A stretch of 64,000 bases of DNA from Ascaphus truei (lineage: Eukaryota > Chordata > Amphibia > Anura > Ascaphidae): NCBI GenBank assembly GCA_036426205.1, contig WSYH01000651.1:62001-126000 (forward strand), read 5' to 3'. The position numbers and the translations under genes are program-made. Position 1 is the stretch's first letter, and each line of letters opens with the position of its first letter. This document shows, one piece after another, positions 33,872 through 44,350 of the stretch. The notes below the pieces were generated by a model. It made no database searches. It was not told the DNA's origin and was given only the letters and a program-made list of their open reading frames with translations.

Positions 33872-34694
33872 AATAGTGGTAAAGAAATTAAATGAAAATC
33901 AAAAACAGAATGACATGTAGATCAGATTTTGTAGTGTCCATGTGGTCTCCTCTATGTGGGAAAAACCATAAGAATGCTTAAAACGAGATTCATAGAGCAT
34001 AAAAGTGTCATTAGAAAAGGTACGGACCCTTCTGTGCTAGTGCAGCACTGTGTGGAACACAATCATAATGTGGCATCTTTGCACGTCATGGGAATCTAAT
34101 CAGTAGCACCCAGACAAGGTACTCCTGACAGGGAGACATTTCTACTGAGACGAGAAGCATTCTGGATCCACGCTCTTAACACCAGTAATGGAGCGGGACT
34201 TAATGAACAACAGAATTTGAGATGTTTTCTTAACAGAAGATAATTCTGTCTTTTTACAGGCATCCATGATCTGGAACCTTCTATGGACTCCGCTTCATTT
34301 TGGTGTGGGAGATCGTCCTTTTCTCTGCCCCTACCCCTCCTGTCCTTAACACCCCCCACCTCCCCTTGCCTTCCACTTCCCCCCCTTCTTCCCCCCTCCT
34401 CTACCCAAGATACATGCAAGAATAGTATTTTGATCTACTGCTCATTTTTTGATATGGGTATATATTATACTTAGGGCATTGTAGTCCATCAGGATATAGT
34501 CACTTGCAGCTTACAGTCCATTGTTTTTATTACACAGGTATATGATGTATTAATACATGTAACATATGCTTAATCTGTTTATACGTTTATTTACACTTAT
34601 AGGGTGATGTATTAAGATCTCAGTCCTCCCTGCTCAGATCGTGTTCCCATGGCGACGGATTACACTTTCAGCACAGCACTCGTGAGTACTGCAC
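33872..34694 (+). repeat. PLE inverted arm, right, with GIY-YIG fragment
   Basis: Plus-strand copy of the GIY-YIG end (about 33900-34098) with frame lesions, and the same downstream sequence as the left arm. Confidence 0.85.
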
Positions 34695-35100
34695 TGGTGT
34701 AGATCTGCCCCCCTCTCCAACTCCACCCCCTCCCGACGGTTGACGTCATCGCGTGGCGTCGTGCTGACGTCATCGTGGGAGCGTCTACATCTTGGTGTGT
34801 GGTGTGGCAGTGTTTTCCCAGGGCAGCTCTGTGCTGTACTACCAGGGACCCACACCATGACGTCTGATGTCATCACGGAGCGCCACGTAGGCGCGCTGAC
34901 ATCATTACGTGGGCGTTGACGTTGTGACTGTGGTGCTGAGCAGGGAGGGGTGAGTACTAGGGGGGGTATGTATAAATATATGTTGTCCACTTGTATTAGG
35001 TAGCCTCTACCTGGAGAAAGGCAGTATCACTGCCGAAACGTTGGATTTCTTGGCACAATAAACAGCTAAGTACCCCACTGTCACCTATTTGTCTGAGTGC
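34695..35100 (+). repeat. PLE terminal region with promoter-like and ribozyme-like motifs
   Basis: A run of TGACGTCAT-type palindromes (34742-34930), then GTATGTATAAATATAT (34967), the hammerhead-like motif at 35011 and CACAATAAACAGC. Confidence 0.5.
35011..35050 (+). ncRNA. hammerhead-ribozyme-like motif
   Basis: CTGGAGA, AA, GGCAG-TATCA-CTGCC, GAAACGTTGG. Stem II is a perfect 5 bp; the first box differs from CTGANGA at one base. Confidence 0.5.
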
Positions 35101-37259
35101 GTGCACTACCCTCTATCTCTGTAAACCTACTATAGCACTCAATGGTCAACCAAATAAAAAAGCCTCAATGCTAAAAATACACAATAATAAAACATATACA
35201 CAGGCAGCAATATTCAAGAAATAAAACCATTTGCCAACTAATAAAATAAATGTACCTAAGCGGACATACATTAGCAGTCAGTGGGCAATGTAAGAGATAT
35301 TGCAGATTCGGAGGGCAAACGCTTCTAAAGTTAAGTAAAGTATTGAATGTATGTAAATGTCTTTTTTGCAGGTTTTTTTTTATTATATTTGTGTTTTTCA
35401 TTTTTTTAATTGCCAATTGACTATTAATCTGTGTCCGTTTAGGGTACAGATCAATACAGTGAATGAATTTTTTGGCAAATGCTTTTTTTTCTATTCATTT
35501 GTTTTATTTTAGTTTTCTGGTAATTATTTGACTTACATTATTTGTAATTTGGATGGCTTTTTTTTAAATGTAATTTTCCAATGGTTTCGTGTTTTTAATT
35601 AATTATTTATCTGGTTGGCACTTGTTTGTGTTGGCTAGTGGTTTAATGTGCAAGGAAAAATCAAGCGCAAATACTATCACAACATATCAAAGGTAACACA
35701 GAAGATATACTATCCTTAATGAGTGCAGCTCCTGATGTAGAATTCAAACCAAATTCAATCAGCAAACGAAGGAGAAACAGGAGCGCAAATCACATCAGGA
35801 CATGTAAGAGAGAGTAAAAATACCAAATAGTGCAATATTGTCTACTTCAGCAAATTAGCTTCAATGCTGGAAGTTCTATAAAATTTGCACTCACGTGTTT
35901 AACGTGAAATCAGAGCGTTGTGGTTATTCAAACTTACCAACTTATGTCTCCAGACAGGTACTCCAGATCCACATAGAGAGGGGGAAATTCCATATACAAA
36001 AATAGGGGAAAAGCAAAATAGTATAGTACTGTTTTTAATGTTAAAAACACAAAGTATTCCACTTACATAAGTGCCTTTGTTTGAGAGCATTCAGACCACC
36101 CTGGGTCACAGGGTCAGACAAAGTATTCACAGCAAACAGCATCCGCTCCACGGCCGTCACAGCAGGTACTGGGCTGATTAAAGTTGTCTTCCACTCCAGA
36201 TGTCATCAACAAGGGCTCCTTTGGTGGTAACTGATATCACCCATCACGTGTTTCCACTGTAAAGTCTTCCTCAGGGGATAATCTAAGTGGTTTAATAAAT
36301 TAATTGATTTGTTGGTTAGTGCTTTAAATTATTTAATTGATTGGATGGCTAGTGCTTGTATTTATTTAATTGGTTTGCTAATGGTTTTAATGGTTTGCTA
36401 ATGGTTTTATGTCCCAGATTATGTCCCTGATTAAGCGCTACGCACCCTCCCAGAAAATCTCACGCCCCCCAGTTTGCGCACACCGCTGTACTAGCCAACA
36501 ACATAATTGTTCCTATTTCAGTCACGGCATTTATCCAGGTAGGTTTTTAATCCCAGAAGCAAAAGGATGGATATTGGATTGACATTTGTTCCCCCAAAAA
36601 TGACATCTTGAAAGTGAGCTCAGTTTGATTCATTTAATGCAGATTACACATTTATTATACATTTTTTTCTACCTGTTTTCCCTTTTTTAAAAGCCAAAGC
36701 TTGCAGGAAGGTGTATTATCCTTATTTTCACATACAGATGCAGTGTCTGTTATTCGAATATTTCACACGTTGTATCCTTTTGCCTACCGGGTCATGGTGT
36801 GGGATTTCTTGAAATATTCTCACGTTAAGCCTCGAGACTACTAGTCTTTTGATTGAGTGCAGAAAACAGCATTTTAGCATTGCGCAGGGAAAGCAGAATG
36901 TCCGGCCTGCTACCTGTGGGCCCGCTCCCCTCCTCCCCCCGCTCCCAACGTGGGACGGAGGTGAAGCGCCATGGTGAGCCCGCCAACCCAATTATTATCC
37001 AAGTCGCTGTAAAACCTCGGACCAAGGCTGCCTGTCGTGTGTGTACAGCTGCGACAGCCTTTATTCTAAATCAGCCGAAGCCACGCCGTCCTGATAACCG
37101 CAGTCAGACCCGCTCTTTTTTCTTAATTTTCCGAGCGGTTTTCGTTATTTTAGTGCTTGCTTTTCTAGAGTTGTCTGCAATACTGCAATACCGTCTAGAA
37201 ACTCAGGTGGTCGATCACAAGCTGTTGTCTTAAAAGTCTAATAGCAATTCAACCTGCCG
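35101..37259. other. no gene; dispersed repeats and one hammerhead-like motif
   Basis: Contains foldback-family phrases (TTGAATGTATGTAAATGTC at 35342, GTTTAGGGTACAGATCAATA at 35437) and an inverted copy (36892-36960) of the GC-rich repeat at 29.4 kb. No domain-bearing frame. Confidence 0.45.
36243..36276 (-). ncRNA. hammerhead-ribozyme-like motif
   Basis: The minus strand reads CTGAGGA, A, GAC-TTTACA-GTG, GAAACACGTG. The CTGANGA and GAAA boxes are intact, but stem II is weak (a G-G mismatch). Confidence 0.4.
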
Positions 37260-37264
37260 TACAT

Positions 37265-37854
37265 TTCAGATGGCTTTCTGGCTTGAATCTTTGAGGTTTT
37301 GTTTACGGTAACGCATAAGCACGTGTGATAATCCCTTCTCAAATTTAATATGTTAATCTAATTAGCCCTTCTTGGCAACTATAGTAACAGATAACCTTCA
37401 ACCCCTCCCCCCCACAACTTCACACACAAGCTCTTCTTTTCATACTGTTTTTTATTTTATGCGCATGCGTGTATTGTTCAACATTGTTGAACATTGTTGA
37501 AACACATAGGCGTGTTACAGTATCACATTTCTACGCATTAAACATTATGATGACCTTTTGAAAATATTTCTTTGAACTGATAATCCATCATACAGCGCTC
37601 TACCCTCGCCCTCGCACACACAAGGCTGAAGTATTTCAATTTCTTATCTACACCTCTCCCACACCATTCATTTGGAATGTATGGCTTTCTGGCTTGAATC
37701 ATCCCGAGCGTGGTATCACATTCCTGCACATGCGTGTATGGCTTCCCATTCAATTAGAAGTTCAAGTTTTAAAAATATATATATATTTTTTTCTTTGGTT
37801 ATCGACATGGGCTTGCATAACAATTTTGGATATTCTGAGAATCAAGTTTTAAAA

Positions 37855-37885
<31 letters not shown>

Positions 37886-38845
37886 TTCGGTTCTCGACAT
37901 GGGCTTGCATAACAATTCTGGATATTCTGAGAATCAATCACTACTGTTGCTTTTTTATTCTACACTAGTCATGTACGTTCTTTATGAGGTGGGTGGCATA
38001 GTACTGTGATTTTTATTTGGGGGTGTGGGGATCAAAACATTTTGATGACCTGTTGAAATATTTCTTTGAACTACAGGTAATCCATTATACAGCGCTCTCC
38101 CCCTCCCCCACGTCCCCCGCACACACAAGGCTTAAGGATTTCGACTTATTATCGACACCTCTCCCAAACCATTCATTTCTAATGGATGGCTTTCTGGGTT
38201 GAATCTTCCCGAGCGTGGCGTCACATTTCTGCGCATGCGTGTATGACTTCCCATTCAATTACTGTTGATGTTCAAGTCAGAAAAAAAAGGGTTTTTTTTT
38301 GTTTTGTTTTTCGGTTCTCGACATGGGCTTGCATAACAATTCTGGATATTCTAAGAATCAAGTTTTAAAAATATATATATTTTTCGGTTATCGACATGGG
38401 CGTGCATAACAATTCTGGATATTCTGAGAATCAATCACTACTGTTGCTTTTTAATTCTACACTAGTCATGTATGTTCTTTATGAGGTGGGTGGCATAGCA
38501 CTGTGATTTTTATTTGGGGGTGTGGGGATCAAAACATAATGATGACCTGTTGAAAATATTTATTTGAACTACAGGTAATCCATCATACAGCGCTCTCCCC
38601 CTCCCACCCGCACACACACAAGGCTCAAGGATTTCTACTTCTTACTGACACCTCTCCCAAACCATTCATTTCTAAATGATGGCTTTCTGGCTTGAATCTT
38701 GGAGGTTTTGTTTACGGTAACGCATAAGCACGTGTGATAATCCCTTCTCAAATTTAATATGTTAATCTGATTAGCCCTTCTTGGCAACTACAGTAACAGA
38801 TAACCTTCAACCCCTCCCCCCCACAACTTCACACACAAGCCTTAC
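37265..38845. repeat. tandem array of ~495-bp units with internal sub-repeats
   Basis: GACCTKTTGAAAATATTT... occurs at 37551, 38045 and 38543; GATGGCTTTCTGG(C/G)TTGAATC at 37269, 37681, 38183 and 38678; and TCGACATGGGCTTGCATAAC-type sub-repeats at 37802, 37896, 38318 and 38391. The first and last blocks (37265-37430 and 38675-38840) share a GTTTACGGTAACGCATAAGC segment. Frames in it are artefacts. Confidence 0.85.
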
Positions 38846-39722
38846 AACGTGAATAGAAATGTTTATCCACATCTTCCCAAATTTAATATGTAAATCTGAA
38901 AAGCCCTTCTTGGCAACTACAGTAGTGTAGCCCAACCCTAACCACTTCACACACAAACCCAAACCCTTCTTGAAGAATCCCCCCCACACATTCAAAGTGA
39001 ATTTAAAGTTCAAAGAAATAAAAAGAGACATCCTTTTTTTAAGGACTGATTTAAAAAAGAAACATAATCTGAATCATGTTTTTGTGACATGCCCATTTAT
39101 GATACTGGTTTCTGCAAACACATTTGATTTATTTCTGGTTCATTTTATTATTAAATGTTTATTCTGCATTACAACTGTTTTCATCATTTAGCTATTAGAC
39201 AGTGAGTGCTGGTACTTACGTAGATTTGTTAGTACTATACAGGGGAATAAGGGTCCCCTTTTGTTCCGTGCACCCTGCAATTGCATATATTTAACACTAT
39301 CAGAATGCTGTCTATCGTCCCCTTTTACCCTTATGTTTTTGATAAGTTACCAATTTTTGTCATTCTTTCTTTTTCTTTGGGGGGGGGGGGGGGGGGGTGT
39401 TTAAATGATTATCGTGAATTTGAAGAAATATTTATTTTATTTTATCAGGAATGAAAAATACAAATAAATAAATAATACAAATAATCATGAATTACAGTAA
39501 AAACAGTAATACACATTTTCAGTCTTTATCTTCTTCGTCAGGGCCACATTGCATTCTGCATTACATTCTGTAGTTCATTGAGAGAGGGGGGGGTTGTGTA
39601 AATCATGACTGTTGATACACTATACACACAGTTCACAAAATTTACACATGATACTCCCTCCCCCGCCCGTCCTTTTTTAGTGCTGATCTCTCTGAAAAGG
39701 AAAGAAAAAATTAGTGCAGTTA
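38846..39722. other. no gene; poly-G tract at 39379
   Basis: An 18-19-base G run at 39379-39397 and AT-rich repeats. CTCTCTGAAAA...ATTAGTGCAGTTA at 39690-39722 is repeated at about 40276-40305, so the Tc1-type miniature next to it sits inside a local duplication. Confidence 0.5.
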
Positions 39723-40121
39723 CTGCACCGACACACTTTATTCGAGCAAATACCCAGTATGTACCTGGCAGATACCTGGAATGCGCCGCTCCTCACCTCT
39801 GACAAGCCCCGTTGTGTTTGCCTTCCCAGCCTGGGTTCATGCCTGGCTGACGGGCGGCTGATCTGTTAAATGATAATGATTAGGATTTAATAGGCTGCAA
39901 TGCTTCGCGTGTCTACCAGATGGCATAAATTCATGAATTGTAATGCAGTATATATATATATATACTGTGTAGTATTGCAGCCAGCGGGAATAAAATGCTT
40001 CAATCCCTGCATGGAAAATACCTCAATGCACTCGGGCAGAAAACAGTCACAAACCTCAATACACCCGGGTATACCCGAATTCGTGGGACTAGCCGAGCTC
40101 GAATAAAGTGTGTCGCCAGTG
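39723..40121. mobile_element. Tc1/mariner-type miniature element
   Basis: TA flanks at 39721-39722 and 40122-40123; deleting the element restores AGTTAAGTGCAT, which is present intact at about 40300. Both ends carry CGACACACTTTATTCGAGC (19 bases) as inverted repeats with differing outermost bases. It is 399 bp and nearly the same as 55528-55924 in the opposite orientation. Confidence 0.95.
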
Positions 40122-40410
40122 TAAGTGCATATAATGGCATTGTGTACAGTATAACTACTCCATATTGGACTATGCAGTTACTACTGTCAAACTACTGTAT
40201 ACTGGAACTCTATACTACATTACAACTACTGTATAACGACTGTAAAATACTTTGTAACAAGATTGGTATTGCAGCTCTCTCTGAAAATAAAAAATTAGTG
40301 TAGTTAAGTGCATACTGTATACTGCAAAACAAACTCTGCCATACTTACCTGTATCATACTGTACTTGGTGTGCCTGTACTTACCATACTGCAGTTCTGTA
40401 CTGTACCATA

Positions 40411-41666
40411 CTACCTTCCTGATGCATGCCCATTACACTCTATCACAATGGGCAACACAGTTGCAATATGGTCAATATATTTATTACATCTTTTGACGGT
40501 GAGTATATTGTTACAAAAACTCAGTATGCCATTAGCCAACTCATCCTTTTTTGAGGGTTTCACCACTTTTCGGATATGATCCTTCAGCTGATGCCATACC
40601 ATTTCGATTGGATTGAAGTCTGGCGATCTGTCATTGGAGGGGAAAAAGAAGGAGAATTAGTTAAAGAGATACACAGTAAACAGTGGAAAAAAATGAGACA
40701 CGGTTACCGTACTTACTCCGCTGGTGTCTTCACCCAGTTTATACCGCAGGCAAGAATATGCGCAGCAGACGCGGTGTGTTTGGGATCGTTGTCCTGGTAG
40801 AAACAGTGACCATCTGGGAATTCACGTGTGATGTATTCCACAATCTCAGGCATTATTTTCTCTTGAAAAAAAACTTTATTCATGATTTCTGTAACAAGAA
40901 TTAAAAAGTGCTGAAAATAATGTACACTACAGTAGTACAGTAGAGTGCATAAGGCAACAGCATGTGACTTTGTGCATTATTTCACCATCAAAGATGACGA
41001 TGCATCCTGGTCCATGCCTAGAGATGGCACCCCACACATGCATCTTCACTGAGTGTTTTGGACGCGGCTTCATAGATATGCGTCCTTTTTTGTGGAATAC
41101 AAAGGTGGCAAATCTATCCAGCGATACAATAGACTCGTCAGTAAAGATGCAATCCTGAAAAGTTTCACCACTTTCTATCCATGCTTGTGCCTGGACCACT
41201 CTCTTGATCTTGTTGACGTCCCTTATCATAGGGTACGCTCTGTAATGACAAGGAATAATTTTATAGGTACAGTACAGTTTCTTAAACCACATTTTCACCT
41301 CCTGTACTGTCCAGTATTAACCTCACACGTCCATATTTCCATCCAATTCTGCGTCTCATATTCTTGATGCTGCTCTCAGATGCGGTTATATTGTGATTTT
41401 TCTGCAGAGCGTCTTTGACCCTTGTGGCACTCCTCTCATCATTCTCGTCACTTATTTGGTCAACCAGAAGACTTGTCTCCCTACAGTGTAAAGGAAAAAC
41501 AACAATAAGTTACAGTAGGCCAGAAGTACTGTACATCATTTATGCTCAGGCCTACAGTATGGCTAAATATATATAATACTGTATACAGTAGTTATATAAA
41601 TATACAGCGATAACAATTATAATATATATATATATATATTATAGTTATATAAATATACAGCGATTT

Positions 41667-41714
<48 letters not shown>

Positions 41715-42398
41715 TTATATAAATATACAGCGATATAAATAAAATATATATATAATATAGTTATATAAATATAAAGCGATAACAATTATAATAGATATAT
41801 ATATATAGATATATACAGTAATATAGTTATATAAATATACAGCTATAACAATTATAATATAATATTACTGGTACTTTATGTGTGTGTGTCATACTGTTTA
41901 CAGTAAACGGTAAACTGTGTACTGCATTTGAGGGTTGTGAGTGCGTGAGTCATAATGAGTAATAATGAAATGAGTGATAATTAAGGAAAGAGGTGCAATT
42001 CACTTTGAAATAGAATTTATTATAAGAATGTACTGTAAAAATGTAATTATGATAATTGAGGAAGGAGGTGCAACATAAAAAAAAATTGTACAGTATATCC
42101 AATAATTGCTAGGAAAATGGTTCTGTTAAAAACAATAAGCCATCTAACCAATAAAAGTGCTATTGCAGTACTACACGGTAAAGAAAACATATTGAAAATA
42201 CTTTACTTACGCGGTAGTTACCGTTGGTGTCCTCTTGACTTTTTTGGTCTTACCGTGGGCATGATAGCTCACGGTGGCTGCTGGTACAACGAGGCCAGAA
42301 GTACTTAACCAGCGTTGAATATCTGCAATTCGGTGTCCTCTCTTGTACATATCCTGTATTCTCATGCTGAGATCCTTAGAAATCTTTTTAACAGGCAT
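40411..42398 (-). CDS. Tc1/mariner-superfamily transposase, five exons, intact
   Basis: DNA transposase that cuts and pastes at TA sites. Exons on the minus strand: 42398-42211 ([10 protein letters not shown] start, helix-turn-helix: [12 protein letters not shown]), 41480-41322 (second HTH, ends GWKYGRVR), 41239-40986 ([10 protein letters not shown]; first Asp in [18 protein letters not shown]), 40888-40717 (second Asp in YQDNDPKH), 40627-40411 ([15 protein letters not shown] with the catalytic Glu). Introns have GT-AG ends (e.g. donor GTAAGT at 42210 and 40716; acceptor TTACAG at 41240-41245 and 40889-40894). Exon lengths sum to 990 nt, giving 329 residues plus stop with all joins in frame. 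Thirty-two residues lie between the second Asp and the Glu, against 34 in Tc1. Vertebrate Tc1-like genes usually lack introns. Splicing is predicted, not shown. Confidence 0.85.
41565..41870. repeat. (TA)n-rich repeats in transposase intron 1
   Basis: Four to five copies of ATAGTTATATAAATATACAGCGATA alternate with pure TATATA runs, all within the 730-bp first intron (41481-42210). Confidence 0.85.
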
Positions 42399-42733
42399 CG
42401 CTGCGTGTAGAAAGAAATACAAGCACAAGAATGTATATTTGATGTTTAGTCTATGTATTCAAGTACAGTGAATCAACAAAATGGATGGTGTATTTATACT
42501 TTAATGGGTCTCATGGGTATGCCCACTTTTAACACCTGCACCTCGTCGCCATGCACGCGAAAAAAAATTGTAGTGCACATTACAGTACGCCCACTTTTAA
42601 CACCTGCACCTCAATCACAATAGGGACACAGTGTATAAAAGGTGACTCAAATTGCATAGCCCACCACACTCTGATCTGTATCTGAACTTGCTCTTGTCCA
42701 GTTACTGCATTGTGCTTTATACCATCTGCATCC
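42399..42733. promoter_or_regulatory. divergent promoter with two TATA boxes and a 24-bp repeat
   Basis: It lies between the transposase start (minus) and the basic/BEN gene start (plus). TATAAATA on the minus strand (42491-42498) sits 93 bases upstream of the transposase ATG; TATAAAAG on the plus strand (42634-42641) sits 93 bases upstream of the other ATG. Two identical copies of a 24-base sequence beginning GCCCACTTTTAACACC lie between them at 42521-42544 and 42589-42612, good candidates for shared operator or enhancer sites. Confidence 0.6.
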
Positions 42734-42958
42734 ATGGATCAACCCCGATTCTACGGACGCAGGAACACACTCTCTTCTGCCGTGCCTACCGTGCCGAAAA
42801 AGCGAAATGCGGGAGCCTTTTCCAAGCCACAGCCAAAGCGAAAGGCCAAGGCTAATAAAGAAAACCTTCTGATGACTCCAAAGGCTAAGGCTAAGAAGCC
42901 TGGGCCTTATTATGTCAAGAAGAAATTTGCTGATGTAGCATTAATGCGAAACAAATAG
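42734..42958 (+). CDS. small basic protein / N-terminus of the BEN-domain gene
   Basis: Starts MDQPRFYGRRNTLSSAV and is rich in Lys, Ala and Pro (KKRNAGAFSKPQPKRKAKA; TPKAKAKKPG), reading as a nuclear, nucleic-acid-binding tail. It ends at TAG 42956-42958. The same frame continues directly after the TAG into Pro/Ser repeats to 43219, so this is either a complete 74-residue protein or the N-terminus of a longer protein interrupted by one nonsense change. The start is favoured because it is the first ATG about 93 bases after a TATA box and it mirrors the transposase on the other side of the promoter. Confidence 0.55.
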   Translation: MDQPRFYGRRNTLSSAVPTVPKKRNAGAFSKPQPKRKAKANKENLLMTPKAKAKKPGPYYVKKKFADVALMRNK

Positions 42959-44028
42959 AAGCCATCCATCCACGACGAAGCTGCTCTCCCGGGAACCCCC
43001 AGGGCACCTTCTCCTGCCCCCCACGCTGCCTCTTCTCTCCAGGTAACACCCAGAACACCTTCTCCTGCATTCCACGATGACGCTGCTCTCCCGGGAACCC
43101 ACAGGTCACCTTCTCCTGCACTCCACGCTGCCGCTTCTCTCCAGGGAACCCCCAGGACACCTTCTCCTGAACTCCATGCTGCCGCTTCTCTTCAGGGAAC
43201 CCTATCTCATCCGCTCTAGCACTCATCCACTCAGATGTCCACAGCACTCCTAGCACAAGTTCCAGCTCGTTAGCCCGCATGCTGAATGGGTTCAGTGTCG
43301 ATATCCCTGAGAACTCTATGCTGGTAAAGATAGATCTTCTTTTAGAGACCATGCTAAATATGGATCTACGGATGGAGAAGATGGATAAGCAGATGGAGAA
43401 GATGGATGAGCGTATGGAGAAGACAGAGACTGACACAGCGGGGATACATAGTTTGCTTGGAGTTCCTGCCCCTGTATGTCGGAGCAGGAGCAGGAGGGTG
43501 GCATGGATGGGACCTTCAACCTTCCATCACCAAGCGCACCCCTTCCATCAGAAGAATATGTGTTCATGTATGCCGTTGACGAGGATGACATGACAACCCC
43601 GTCAAGACCACACCAGGAGACAACACAGATGAGGCGACTAGGACAGGAGGAAAGCATCCTCAAAGACCACCTACCCTCGCCCGCTGCCACAAACACACCC
43701 GCTCCCAGAATTCCACCCACACACGTTTGCATTGAGACGGTGTCCGACATCATCTTGCGCAACCTGTCCCAGCAAGTCAGGGAGAAGTATAGGCTTGCAA
43801 GTGGTGGTATAGCCCATAAACATGCCATTTACATCTTCAAACACCACGTGAGTTACGAGTTGTACTGTGGGTGGGCCCACAATGTCAATTACGAAGGGAG
43901 TCGTGTCAAAAAGGCTCTTCCTGAAAATTTAAGAAAAACTATTGTGGAGGAATTGTGGTGCTATTTTCCATTACCGATCATTTTATGAGAATCGTGAGAG
44001 ACTCCATAAATGGCATTTTGCGGCATAG
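42959..44028 (+). pseudogene. BEN-domain gene, repeat region + coiled coil + BEN, frame-broken
   Basis: Continuing from the basic segment: four 17-residue repeats (consensus GTPRTPSPALHAAASLQ, 42992-43195); a shift near 43200-43219; SDVHSTPSTSSSSLARMLNG and a Met/Lys-rich coiled coil (MDLRMEKMDKQMEKMDERME, to 43440); a shift near 43475; an acidic linker; then a BEN domain (about 43790-43970: HAIYIFKHHVSYELYCGW, NYEGSRVKKALPENLRKTI, FP), a protein-DNA interaction module; another shift near 43968 and a stop at 44026-44028. Single-base shifts without splice consensus suggest decay or sequencing indels rather than introns. BEN domains are known in chromatin proteins, viruses and some transposons. 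Confidence 0.65.
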
Positions 44029-44094
44029 AAGGCATTGTCCCTGGAAGGACAGACTGGTCGGGATCAAATTCGATGCGTGATTGTTAGTCTGTTC

Positions 44095-44350
44095 AAAAGT
44101 TATAAATAAATGTTTTTTCTGTACTCCAATAAATAAAATGTTGATTCTTTTAAATTGTCTTTATAAATAAATGTTTTTACAGTACTTACTCCATACACCT
44201 GCAAATGTTTACTGTACTCCAATAAATAAAATGTTGATTCTTTTAAATTGTCTTTATAAATAAATGTTTTTACAGTAATTACTCTATACAACTGCAAATG
44301 TTTTGACTTAGTCCAATAAATAAAATGTTGATTCTTTTAAATTATTTCAT
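44095..44350. repeat. tandem repeat, ~119-bp unit x2.2
   Basis: CCAATAAATAAAATGTTGAT...AATTGTCTTTATAAATAAAT occurs at about 44126, 44219 and 44313. The AATAAA motifs follow the BEN gene and may serve as its polyadenylation region. Confidence 0.85.
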
